From the NCBI GenBank assembly GCA_944383685.1, contig CALWQM010000015.1, forward strand, positions 121,570 to 185,569: a stretch of 64,000 nt of DNA. The letters are read 5' to 3'. The translations under genes and the position numbers were made by a program. The notes beneath the pieces are model-generated. The model was not told where the DNA came from. It did not search any database and was given only the letters and a program-made list of their open reading frames with translations. This DNA comes from an uncultured Clostridia bacterium (GTDB lineage: Bacteria > Bacillota > Clostridia > Christensenellales > UBA1242). Positions within the stretch are counted from its first letter, which is position 1; every line of letters starts with the position of its first letter. This document shows positions 45,022 to 53,807 of the stretch, piece after piece.

Positions 45022-46158
45022 TTATCCTGAAACCAAATTTATAACAAGCAAAAGAACAGAGATTATAATTCCAGCATAAAAAGTCATTGGCAATTTCCAA
45101 AGCATCATTGGCTTGCTGTCAATAAATTCTTCTCCTTCCTCAACATGTGGGTCAAATTCTTGTTTTCTAAGATAAAACCAATAGAACAAGAAGAACAAAC
45201 CACCAACTGCAAGAGCCAAAACAATGGACACCAAAATATATACCCAATTAATTGGCAAGTCAAGATTAATTGCGCCCACATTCATTAAATATTGAATAGT
45301 AACCGTTGTTATGTTGTTAAATAAGTGCATTAAAAATGGATAAACAAGATTTTCCGTTTTATTAAGCACAAGTGCAAAAACGCAGCCCATGATAAATGGG
45401 TAGATAAATTGATTTATGTTTTGGTGAATTAAAGCAAAAATTAAGGCTGACAAGAAAATTGCCCCCAAGCTGCCAATTCCTCTTTTCAAGCCATTGAATA
45501 TTACACCACGGAAAATAAGTTCTTCAACAAAGGCTGGAATAAGTGCAAAAAGAACAAGCCACAAAACATACCAACCAAAATTATCAAGTGGAATAGGACT
45601 TGGTGTGGAAGAAACTCCCCACATTTCAAACAATCTTCCAAAACATCCTTCAATCAGTCCAAAAAGCCCAATAACAAAAACAATGCCAAAAAGCGCACAC
45701 AAAATTGCTGGAAGTGGCTTAACTTTTTTAACTTTAAATTTGCTAGCAGTAAATTTAATTCTGTGAACTTTGTTATAAACAAAGAAAATGCAAATAAATG
45801 TGACTTGTGTCAAAAGCATATAAGGAATTGCAAAACCAATATAGTTATTTAGAAGATAAGTTAAAAAATCAACATCTGCTGGAAATTCAACTCCCACTGC
45901 CGCAGCTATACCGTAGCCTGCAAAAGCAAAAACAAATGAAACAAGAATTGGAAGCAAAAGCACCCACAAGAAAACCCTGCCAACATCGTTAACATTGTAA
46001 AAGTTGCGTTTGGCAATAACTTTTTTAAACTCTTCATCATTAACAACAGTTACATCAGCAACTTCTTTGTGGGCAGTAGCTGAATTTTTAACTTCTTGTT
46101 GCTTTTGATTTTTCAAATTGTTTTTATTTTTAGAATTTTTCTTCTTTTTGTTTCCCAT
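45022..46158 (-). CDS. CPBP-family intramembrane protease (second copy)
   Basis: A 378-residue membrane protein with a basic N-terminus (GNKKKKNSKNKNNLKN, about 1-30) followed by a core with motifs FVEELIFRGVIF (EExxxR), LIHQNINQF and LMHLFNNITT. It is homologous to the next gene, so the pair arose by duplication or coexists as complementary units. I place the start at ATG 46158, preceded by TATTAT at seven bases and TTGTTT 17 bases before that; no ribosome binding site is seen. The frame is open upstream to 46197, but that lies before the predicted start of transcription. Confidence 0.83.
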   Translation of the reverse strand: MGNKKKKNSKNKNNLKNQKQQEVKNSATAHKEVADVTVVNDEEFKKVIAKRNFYNVNDVGRVFLWVLLLPILVSFVFAFAGYGIAAAVGVEFPADVDFLTYLLNNYIGFAIPYMLLTQVTFICIFFVYNKVHRIKFTASKFKVKKVKPLPAILCALFGIVFVIGLFGLIEGCFGRLFEMWGVSSTPSPIPLDNFGWYVLWLVLFALIPAFVEELIFRGVIFNGLKRGIGSLGAIFLSALIFALIHQNINQFIYPFIMGCVFALVLNKTENLVYPFLMHLFNNITTVTIQYLMNVGAINLDLPINWVYILVSIVLALAVGGLFFLFYWFYLRKQEFDPHVEEGEEFIDSKPMMLWKLPMTFYAGIIISVLLLVINLVSG

Positions 46159-46238
46159 AGGGATAATAATATCATAATCTTCAAAAAAAAACAACAAATA
46201 TGCTGGACTTAAAAAATATTTTCATGTAAACTAATGAC

Positions 46239-46694
46239 ATGAAACAAGAAGTAAATTTTATGGAAATAGCGCTTGATGAAGCATTTAAGGCATATAAAAA
46301 AGGAGAAGTTCCAATCGGTGCTTGCATTGTAAAAAATGGTAAATTAATTTCAAAAGCACACAACACAAGAGAGAAAAGCAAAAATGCTTTAAAGCATGCG
46401 GAAATAATTGCCATTGATAAAGCCTGCAAAAAACTCCGTGACTGGCGCCTTAATGGTTGTGAACTTTATGTCACCTTAAAACCTTGCCCTATGTGTGCTG
46501 GTGCCATTGTGAATGCCAGAATAGACAAAGTTTATTATGGTGCTGATGAAACAAATGCCACCGACAACCTATGCGAGCAAATTTTTTCAAGCGAAAGATT
46601 AAATCACAAAACACAGCTTGAAAAACAAGAAAATTTTAATGAGAAATGTTCAAAGCTTCTCACAAACTTCTTTAAAAATAGGCGAAAAAAATAA
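46239..46694 (+). CDS. tadA: tRNA adenosine(34) deaminase
   Basis: A 151-residue zinc deaminase that converts A34 to inosine in tRNA-Arg and related tRNAs. HAEIIAIDKACK holds the first zinc His and catalytic Glu; PCPMCAGAIVNARIDKVYYGA holds the Cys pair. Length is standard. Like several genes here it has a -10-like TAAACT six bases before the ATG and no ribosome binding site. A bidirectional terminator follows. Confidence 0.93.
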   Translation: MKQEVNFMEIALDEAFKAYKKGEVPIGACIVKNGKLISKAHNTREKSKNALKHAEIIAIDKACKKLRDWRLNGCELYVTLKPCPMCAGAIVNARIDKVYYGADETNATDNLCEQIFSSERLNHKTQLEKQENFNEKCSKLLTNFFKNRRKK

Positions 46695-46729
46695 ATTTTT
46701 TTGCAAATTATCAAAATAAAGATAAAAAC

Positions 46730-46756
46730 AAAAAAGAGGGTCACCCCTCTTTTTTC
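46730..46756. terminator. Bidirectional terminator between tadA and the SHOCT protein gene
   Basis: AAAAAGAGGG (46731-46740) and CCCTCTTTTT (46745-46754) around a four-base loop. Confidence 0.88.
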
Positions 46757-46765
46757 ACAGCAATT

Positions 46766-47272
46766 TTATAACAAATCCATAAGTTGTTTATTAAATTCTT
46801 CTTCGGTAATAACTCCTTCGTCTCTTAACTTTCTTAATTCTTCAACTTTCTTTTTCTTATCATTATTCGCACTTTCCTCAGCTCGTTCTTCACGTCTTAC
46901 TTCGCTTGGTGAATTAATAATGATGATATCTGGAATAAACATTGAAATAAGAAGTAAAATCCAAGGAATCCAACCGCCAGCAAGAATTATGATGATTAAT
47001 CCTGCAATATAATATTTTTGTGAAACTCTAAAATACTTACCCTTGCTCCTAACAGAATAGATGAGAAGAATACTTCCAACAATCCCGGCAACAACTTCAA
47101 TAAAAATAAAGTAAATACTGTAATAAGAAATGATATAAAGATAAGTTCCCAAGATGTTTGCATAGTATTCAGGGTCAACCAAGTAAAGTATCACTATCAC
47201 AAGATTTGCAATCATATTAATTAAATTAATTATTGCTGCACTTAAAATTAAATTTCTTTTCGTTTTATTCAT
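46766..47272 (-). CDS. Four-segment membrane protein with a C-terminal SHOCT domain
   Basis: A 168-residue protein with four hydrophobic segments (about 8-34, 47-70, 86-100, 102-118) and the C-terminal SHOCT-like motif KKKVEELRKLRDEGVITEEEF (about 137-158). SHOCT helices often mediate oligomerisation and are found at protein ends in many contexts. Function unknown. It lies convergent to tadA with a shared terminator and divergent from the SDR gene at 47445. Confidence 0.75.
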   Translation of the reverse strand: MNKTKRNLILSAAIINLINMIANLVIVILYLVDPEYYANILGTYLYIISYYSIYFIFIEVVAGIVGSILLIYSVRSKGKYFRVSQKYYIAGLIIIILAGGWIPWILLLISMFIPDIIIINSPSEVRREERAEESANNDKKKKVEELRKLRDEGVITEEEFNKQLMDLL

Positions 47273-47444
47273 TTTTCATTCCTCTCTTACCATATTTTAA
47301 CAACAAACTTATAAAAAGATTATTGCCAAAATAAATGATAATTAACAATATGCTAACATTTTTATAAAATAACTGTCAAATCATTTTGAAAAAAATCGAA
47401 TTTGTTCTAAAATAATTATGAATTTTGATAAAAAGAGGATAGCT

Positions 47445-48233
47445 ATGAGAATTGAAAGAAGAACCATTGTGATAACTGGCGCATCAAGTGGAATTGGCAA
47501 AGGCTTGAAAGAAGTTTTTGAAAAAAAAGGTGACCACGTTATTGATATATCAAGAAATGGACATGATTATAAATGTGACGTTGGAGATGATAAAAAATTA
47601 AAAGAAGTTTTTGATGATATTTATCTAAATCATGGTGAAATTGATATTTTAATCACCTGCGCTGGCTATGGAATATCCGGAGCTGTTGAACTTTTGCCAG
47701 AAGAAGCAACAAAAAAACAATTTGATGTCAACTTTTTTGGAACTGCAAATGCCTGCAAATATGCCATCCCAATGATGAAAAAACAATCTAAAATCATTAT
47801 AATATCTTCCGCAACTGCGTTGTTTCCTGTTCCATTCAAAACATATTATTGTGCCAGCAAAGCGGCAGTAAGCAGTTTTGCACAAGGCTTAAAAATGGAG
47901 TTATCTAAAACAGGTATCCAAGTTACCTCAATTTGCCCTGGCGATATTAAAACAAACTTCTCACAAAACAGAGATAAAAGGTACGACACAAACGAACGTT
48001 ATGGCAAATCTGTTGAATATTCAACAAAACCAACTGACAAAACCGAAAAAAGAAGAATGTCTCTTGACTATGCAGTGAAAAAGATGGTTAAAATCATAGA
48101 AAAAAAGAAATTTAAGCCACAATATATTGTCGGCAAGCAATATCATATTTTCTACGCATTCAAAAGACTTACCACAACAAATTTCTTAAACAATTGCATA
48201 ACCAAAATTTTCTATAAAACTAAAAGTAAATAA
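47445..48233 (+). CDS. Short-chain dehydrogenase/reductase
   Basis: A 262-residue SDR with TGASSGIGKG (NAD(P) loop), CAGYGIS (NAG-like), SSATALFPVPFKTYYCASKAA (Ser, Tyr, Lys active site) and CPGDIKTNF. Substrate is unknown; the basic C-terminus (KKFKPQYIVGKQYHIF) is typical of membrane-associated family members. ATG 47445 follows AGAGG; an upstream ATG at 47418 is in frame and lies four bases after TAAAAT. Monocistronic with a terminator. Confidence 0.88.
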   Translation: MRIERRTIVITGASSGIGKGLKEVFEKKGDHVIDISRNGHDYKCDVGDDKKLKEVFDDIYLNHGEIDILITCAGYGISGAVELLPEEATKKQFDVNFFGTANACKYAIPMMKKQSKIIIISSATALFPVPFKTYYCASKAAVSSFAQGLKMELSKTGIQVTSICPGDIKTNFSQNRDKRYDTNERYGKSVEYSTKPTDKTEKRRMSLDYAVKKMVKIIEKKKFKPQYIVGKQYHIFYAFKRLTTTNFLNNCITKIFYKTKSK

Positions 48234-48256
48234 ACAGGACATTAGCCTGTTTTTTA
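48232..48256 (+). terminator. Intrinsic terminator of the SDR gene
   Basis: AAACAGG (48232-48238) and CCTGTTT (48246-48252) with Ts after. Confidence 0.85.
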
Positions 48257-48352
48257 TTTTTCCATTTCCTCAAAATATAAAGCTTAAATAAAATTCTTTT
48301 AAAAATGTAACTTTTTTGTAAAAAGGTAATATGCTGATAATGGAGGGATAAA

Positions 48353-48571
48353 ATGATTTACCAAAACAGATATTGTCAAGGAAACTGCACGAATTTACGT
48401 CCTTGTCAACAACCTCCATGCTTTCAGCCATCTTGTCAACCTTGGTGTCCAACCAATCCCCCATGCCCATGTAATGATTGTTGTTCACCACAAAGATGTT
48501 GCAATGATGACTTAACAATGTTCCTTATAGGTTACATGATAGGACAAAATTATAATTGTAGAAGAAGATAA
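48353..48571 (+). CDS. Cys-rich 72-aa protein
   Basis: A 72-residue protein with 13 Cys, most in the first 50 residues and mixed with Pro, Gln and Asn (CQQPPCFQPSC, CPTNPPCPCNDCC), then a short hydrophobic stretch (TMFLIGYMIG) and a basic CRRR end. The ribosome binding site is excellent (TGGAGGGATAAA before the ATG), and a terminator follows, so I take it as a real gene. Compositionally it looks like small spore-coat or crust proteins that cross-link through Cys, or like a metal-binding peptide; neither is shown. The minus-strand frame over it is a shadow. Confidence 0.65.
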   Translation: MIYQNRYCQGNCTNLRPCQQPPCFQPSCQPWCPTNPPCPCNDCCSPQRCCNDDLTMFLIGYMIGQNYNCRRR

Positions 48572-48605
48572 CAAAATACAAAAGAAAAATAAAATATTGT
48601 ATAAT

Positions 48606-48636
48606 AAAATCCGCAAGATTCCATGCGGATTTTATA
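48606..48636 (+). terminator. Intrinsic terminator of the Cys-rich gene
   Basis: AAAATCCGCA (48606-48615) and TGCGGATTTT (48624-48633). Confidence 0.85.
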
Positions 48637-48713
48637 TTTTCTAAATAACTTAAATAATCTAAGCATTGCCTTTAAACGCAATTTTTTAACTTTGCTTATA
48701 ATTCAATATTATT

Positions 48714-51700
48714 TTATGAATTTATACAGCCAAATTCAGTAATATTTATTGTGTATTGCACACCCAACACATTTTGCATTGCATCCTGTGAAACCATGCC
48801 CAGTGTGGTCATTGTTTTTGCTGTGTTTAAAGTTGAACCTAAATTTCTTGTCCAATATTTAATGCTGTTATTTGTTATTGCCTTTACCAAGTCACTCATC
48901 TCCATATTTGCATTCTTTCCACATACCAATTCTATCTCTTCTATGGATGAGGCAAAAAAGTCTGGTTCATGCGTATAGTTCACTTCCTGCACTCCTTTTT
49001 CTGTAAACTGCTCAACCTTTTTGTTTGTTACATCAATAAAATCTGTAACTCCTGATGACCATTCATGCAGTAAACTATCTTCATAAAATGTTATATCATC
49101 TATAAGTGAATTACTATAACCTTCTCCTATTCCAAGTTCAACATCTGCCCATGCACTTGCATAAACAATTTCCGCTAATACTGCTGTTACATTTGTGTTT
49201 TCAAAACCTTGTCCTGATGTGTATGTTCCTTGCAATCTCCACCTAACTGGCTCAACCTTATACCAATTATTGTTATATAAACAATACTCGTCATTATTAT
49301 AACTTCTTGTAACCAAGGTTTGCCCCGCAATGCTATATGTTTTTGAATTGTTGCTTGCCTTATTCAAAGCATTTATGGTTGTGGTATCCTTAACCAAAGT
49401 TTGTGGAAACATTCCCATTTCAACATACCAATAATCACCCTCTTCGTCATAATATGCAGGGTTGCGTGCTTCATAAATTGCATATAGGGTTGTGTTCGCC
49501 GTTAATGTTGCAACATTTCCCGGTCCAACCAAAACACCGGTCCCATCACTTTTTGTATTCCAGCCAATAAATCTAAAACCATCTTTAACAGCATATGGCA
49601 TTACAGTTGCTTTTGTGTAGGTAACTTTTTGAGTGGTTACTGCTGGGGTCTCTAAATAACACCAAACTTTTATTTGTAAATCATTAAACTGATATCCACC
49701 ATTATTTGTTCTATATAGCCAAACTGCAAATTGCTGTGTTTCTTTTGCCATGCTTGCCGATAATGTCAATGTTGCTGAAAATGTGCTTGTATCATCCCAA
49801 TAATTGTAATATGTTCTTGTGCTTAAAGCTGAACCACTTGAATTTAAAAATTCAAACACAAAGCAGCCATCAGTCCTTGACATACTTCCACCAACAACTT
49901 CATAACCAATAGTGTAAGTTCCCGCTACGAAGTTTGAAGCATAATATCTTGTAATTTCAGAACTTTCTGTCATTGTTCCATTTAATGTTGCAATTTGAGT
50001 TGTAGCATTGTAATTAAGTGTCACGCCACCATAATTACCAGATACATTTGCTATCCTTGCTGCATAGTTATAGTTCTTAACACTCCCACCATTGGCATTG
50101 TAAGTCATTGTATAAGTGGCATACTTCATCTTGATATTTATTACATTATACCAATTCACTTGATGTTCCCCATCTGCATTTGCAGTGAATGTATATTTTC
50201 CACTGCTTGATGTTAATGTTCCTTTTCCACTTGATGTTGATAAATACACAGATTCAACGGCATACCCATTTGCTGGCTTTATATCACTTATCACTATTGT
50301 CCCGCCATAAACAACCGTACTTGGTGTAAACTGGTCTGTTAAATCATTGTGCGTAACCCCTGTGTAACTATAATAAACATCAAATGTACCGCTAACATAA
50401 TCTTGCTCACCACTTGGATTTAAAACATTAATATCAACTAAAAATTGCTTTTGCGTCCATTTTGAATATAACGTATGATTGCTTGCTGTTGTAACTTTGG
50501 TTGAGGTTGTCACTGGCTTAGTTAAACCACTATCCAAATACCAACCTGCAAAAGTATAACCTGCTCTTGTTGGTGTTGGCAAACTTGCATATGTGCCATC
50601 ATATGTTACAGTCAAATTGCCAATCGCATTATCTGCTTTCATTCCGCTGACTTTTTGAACTGATAGATTTTTGTATGAAAACACATCTCCAACTTTCCAA
50701 TTACCTGTGCTATAAAATATGAACGCATGATAATTATTTGCATTTGCAGTTGCTGTGAAGGTATGCGTTATCGTCTGCCAAGATGTTGTTACCACTACAT
50801 TACTCTTAACTCCGCCCATCTCTTGTCCCATTGATTTAATTGTTATCGCTCTTGAACATTTAACATCAATTGACCATTTATATTGCTGACCAACTGTCAA
50901 TGCTGGACCACCAGCATGAGGTCCATTTGAAGCCGCTGTTGTAACTTTATACTCATATACAAGCACATTGTTTTCAACCTTTGTTGTATATGTTCCCTGT
51001 GTGGAAGACTGGTTTTTGCCATATGGATAGGTTATCTCATTTGCTGTGTCAAAATTAACAACATAGGTGTTTGCAGTCCACTGTGCGTAAAGCGTTACAT
51101 TTCCATTTCCAGAATATGAAGCACCATTATCATAATGCGTGCCTGTTCCAGAAGCATTAGGGTTCCACCCGTTTGCAGTGTAACCTGTTTTGGTTAAACT
51201 GTTTGATGCCAGTGTAATATTGGTTCCATGCGCTTTATACACCGCACTCGGCACTGTCCCTCCAGTATTCCCATTTCCATTGTAAGTGATTGTATATCTC
51301 TCTCTTACATAAACATTTATTGTTGCATCTGCTGTTGTTGACCAAGAATATGTAAACGAATTAGTCGCTGAACTTGTGGTTGCTGAACCATTCCCCATGT
51401 AATATGTGTATGAGCCATTTACTCTTGCTATTGTAATTGTCTGTGAATTTGGTCTACAATATGTGGTAAGTGTATATGTATTCCCTGATGAAATTGTTTG
51501 ACTTAATCCTATTGTTGAGTTTGTCGCTGTAATCGTTGTTGAATGTGTATAATTGCCTGAGGCATACTTAATCGTTAATGTGTAAGTCTTTGCAAATAGC
51601 CCATATATACTTGACCGAGCCGACGCTGTGAAAGAATATGACGTTGAAGTTGAAAGTCTGTTTGTCGCCTCATTTGAAGTGGATGGTGTTGCTGAATACC

Positions 51701-53336
51701 AACCAACAAACTGATAACCAGATGCTGCGGTTGCAGAAAGAGTTACATCTAAATCATAAACAGACAAAATCGTACCCGAAGCAATAGATATTACCGTGGA
51801 TGTGGAATCATTAGAAGAATTATAATAAGCAACTTTTATGCTTCCGCCAGTTCCCCCACTTGAAATTGTATTATAATCAGTTGTATAACAATTAATAACT
51901 TTAACTGGCTTTGTATGCACAAACAATGCATAATAATTTACATTATTGGGGGCAAATGAATAAACTTTTCCAGTATTCGTTGGAGAATTTGATGCTGTCG
52001 GTATTGAAGAATACCAACCACTGAACACATAACCCGTTTTTGCACTTGCTTTAACAGTTATATTATTAAACGGATATACATAATCAGAAAAAACTGAACG
52101 ATCAGTAATAGATGCAAGATTGCCATATCTGTTAGTATAATCTACTGAGAACGTTCCACCCGTCGATGATGAACCTTCAAAATTAGAGTAGTCAGTAGTA
52201 AAGTAAGAATATACTTTTACTAATGGAGCATAAATTGCATATAAATTTATATTTCTACTAACATCGGCATCCACTAATTTATTTGAGTTACTAGCCCAAT
52301 AACTTACGCTTCCGTTTTTCGTTGTTGACCATCCAATAAATTGATATCCACTTATATTATTAGCAGTTGTATATATATTTGTTCCACCAACTCCTGCATA
52401 TGTTATCACAGATAGATTTGGACTTGAATAATATGTTCCAGGACTTGACCAATAGTAATAATTTAATGAATATTTCATTCTAAAATATACATAATAGGTT
52501 CCTGTTAAAGTGGCAGAACAACTACTTTTCGCCGTTGATTCATTACTAGTAATATTACTACTACCGTAAATATACTGTGCATTACTATTTAAATTTCTAC
52601 ATCTCGAGTTACTTGTTGATGTAGAAACACCAAAAGGTTCACATTCACTAGGATACTGTATATTTACATTTCCACTATAAAAACTATGCGGATATATAAC
52701 ACCATATCTTTTATAATTTGTAAGAGCAGACCATTTATAATACATGTATTTCGCATAATAAGTAAATGATGTTCCTTTATCTCCACCCTGTTGTACAATT
52801 GTTAAACCATTAGCTGGATAATAAGCATGATCATTAGGTGTCAAATTAGCTGCATTCCCGTTATTGTCTAACCATGTAAAATCAAAACTAGCATACTTTC
52901 CAGCCTCATCATTAGAATTTGCACCTGCTGTATATCCACCTGATGAACTTGTTCTAATATATGTTTTTATTGTGAAATTAAAGTTTGAGCTGTTTGCCCC
53001 AACTTCTTCGTCACTTCCTTGATTTTCATCTCCTGAATCTTCTCCACCATTATCCTGACCAGAATTTTGGTCATCATTTCCATTGTTATCTTCTTGTCCA
53101 TTATTGCCATTTTCACCAGTTCCCGATTGATCATTCCCTTCATTTGGGATGTTGTCTTCGATTTCATCATCGTCAACTTGACCATTTTCATTATCTGCAC
53201 TTTCATTGTTATCACTATGTTCGCCATTTTCTTCCTGTGAATAGGACGAATCACAGCCGGCAAGAAGAAAACTACTGCCCGTAAGTGCAGTTCCAATAAA
53301 CAAAAATGAAAATAAGCAAAGTAAAAACTTCTTCAA
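48714..53336 (-). CDS. Giant repetitive surface lipoprotein (1540 aa)
   Basis: A secreted lipoprotein: signal with lipobox LLAGC (Cys28), then an acidic linker (about 31-115) of Asp, Glu, Asn, Gly and Gln, then many beta modules rich in Ser, Thr, Asn and Tyr. Repeats of the InlB/Listeria-Bacteroides type are visible as GYQFIGWSTT, GYVFSGWYSS, GYQFVGWYSA, GYTFAGWYLD and GFRFIGWNTK, each preceded by a Thr/Asn strand. The last 200 residues (from YWYVEMGMFPQTL, with VEPVRWRLQG) look like a DUF6273-type domain. It probably extends from the cell surface for adhesion or interaction. It has its own promoter and a long leader. Confidence 0.75.
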   Translation of the reverse strand: MKKFLLCLFSFLFIGTALTGSSFLLAGCDSSYSQEENGEHSDNNESADNENGQVDDDEIEDNIPNEGNDQSGTGENGNNGQEDNNGNDDQNSGQDNGGEDSGDENQGSDEEVGANSSNFNFTIKTYIRTSSSGGYTAGANSNDEAGKYASFDFTWLDNNGNAANLTPNDHAYYPANGLTIVQQGGDKGTSFTYYAKYMYYKWSALTNYKRYGVIYPHSFYSGNVNIQYPSECEPFGVSTSTSNSRCRNLNSNAQYIYGSSNITSNESTAKSSCSATLTGTYYVYFRMKYSLNYYYWSSPGTYYSSPNLSVITYAGVGGTNIYTTANNISGYQFIGWSTTKNGSVSYWASNSNKLVDADVSRNINLYAIYAPLVKVYSYFTTDYSNFEGSSSTGGTFSVDYTNRYGNLASITDRSVFSDYVYPFNNITVKASAKTGYVFSGWYSSIPTASNSPTNTGKVYSFAPNNVNYYALFVHTKPVKVINCYTTDYNTISSGGTGGSIKVAYYNSSNDSTSTVISIASGTILSVYDLDVTLSATAASGYQFVGWYSATPSTSNEATNRLSTSTSYSFTASARSSIYGLFAKTYTLTIKYASGNYTHSTTITATNSTIGLSQTISSGNTYTLTTYCRPNSQTITIARVNGSYTYYMGNGSATTSSATNSFTYSWSTTADATINVYVRERYTITYNGNGNTGGTVPSAVYKAHGTNITLASNSLTKTGYTANGWNPNASGTGTHYDNGASYSGNGNVTLYAQWTANTYVVNFDTANEITYPYGKNQSSTQGTYTTKVENNVLVYEYKVTTAASNGPHAGGPALTVGQQYKWSIDVKCSRAITIKSMGQEMGGVKSNVVVTTSWQTITHTFTATANANNYHAFIFYSTGNWKVGDVFSYKNLSVQKVSGMKADNAIGNLTVTYDGTYASLPTPTRAGYTFAGWYLDSGLTKPVTTSTKVTTASNHTLYSKWTQKQFLVDINVLNPSGEQDYVSGTFDVYYSYTGVTHNDLTDQFTPSTVVYGGTIVISDIKPANGYAVESVYLSTSSGKGTLTSSSGKYTFTANADGEHQVNWYNVINIKMKYATYTMTYNANGGSVKNYNYAARIANVSGNYGGVTLNYNATTQIATLNGTMTESSEITRYYASNFVAGTYTIGYEVVGGSMSRTDGCFVFEFLNSSGSALSTRTYYNYWDDTSTFSATLTLSASMAKETQQFAVWLYRTNNGGYQFNDLQIKVWCYLETPAVTTQKVTYTKATVMPYAVKDGFRFIGWNTKSDGTGVLVGPGNVATLTANTTLYAIYEARNPAYYDEEGDYWYVEMGMFPQTLVKDTTTINALNKASNNSKTYSIAGQTLVTRSYNNDEYCLYNNNWYKVEPVRWRLQGTYTSGQGFENTNVTAVLAEIVYASAWADVELGIGEGYSNSLIDDITFYEDSLLHEWSSGVTDFIDVTNKKVEQFTEKGVQEVNYTHEPDFFASSIEEIELVCGKNANMEMSDLVKAITNNSIKYWTRNLGSTLNTAKTMTTLGMVSQDAMQNVLGVQYTINITEFGCINS

Positions 53337-53792
53337 AATTTCTCCTTTTTATTCTAAACAAAAACTTGAATGTTTCTTAAATTTATTATGTATTCTTTTT
53401 ATTATTTTGATTAATTCTTTACATAATTTTTAAGTTTTATATGTAAGCCTTGTTTGTTCTTAAAATCATTTTAGCAAATACCCCTCCCCGAGTCAACTTT
53501 TTTGAGGTATTTTCATATAATATTTTATAATATTTCCCTATCTTCTATGGCTAACCTGGGTATATAACTTTGATTTTGTATTAATATTTAATAGTGATAA
53601 ATTGAATTTTAATCTTCACCACATAAACAAACATAAATAAGAAATTTAATAAATGAGATTATTTTTTATTTTCTTTAAAACGATATTAATCCACTGACTA
53701 CAAAAGACAAAATAAACGCATGTTGATATTTATGCATAATTTTGTATAATTATCATAGTATTATGCAAGGTAGTATGCAATGAAAAAAGAAC
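53337..53792. other. Gene-free stretch between the giant lipoprotein gene and pepF
   Basis: This 456-base AT-rich stretch has no credible open frame. It holds the lipoprotein promoter (53468-53496), its leader of about 125 bases, and the pepF terminator at the right end. The segment 53722-53780 repeats TATGCA-type words (TTATGCATAA, TATTATGCAA, GTATGCAA), which I could not explain. Confidence 0.6.
53468..53496 (-). promoter_or_regulatory. Promoter of the giant lipoprotein gene
   Basis: Minus strand TTGACT (53491-53496), a 17-base spacer that is G-rich, and TAAAAT (53468-53473). Confidence 0.75.
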
Positions 53793-53807
53793 TTAAATAA
53801 GTTCTTT
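53782..53807 (-). terminator. Intrinsic terminator of the pepF operon
   Basis: On the minus strand AAAGAACTTA (53807-53798) pairs with TAAGTTCTTT (53795-53786), followed by Ts. The 5' arm is made by the last codons of pepF. Confidence 0.8.

Noticed and set aside
48270..48518. A minus-strand frame over the Cys-rich gene.
   Set aside because: The plus-strand frame has a strong binding site, a start and a terminator; the minus frame has none of these.
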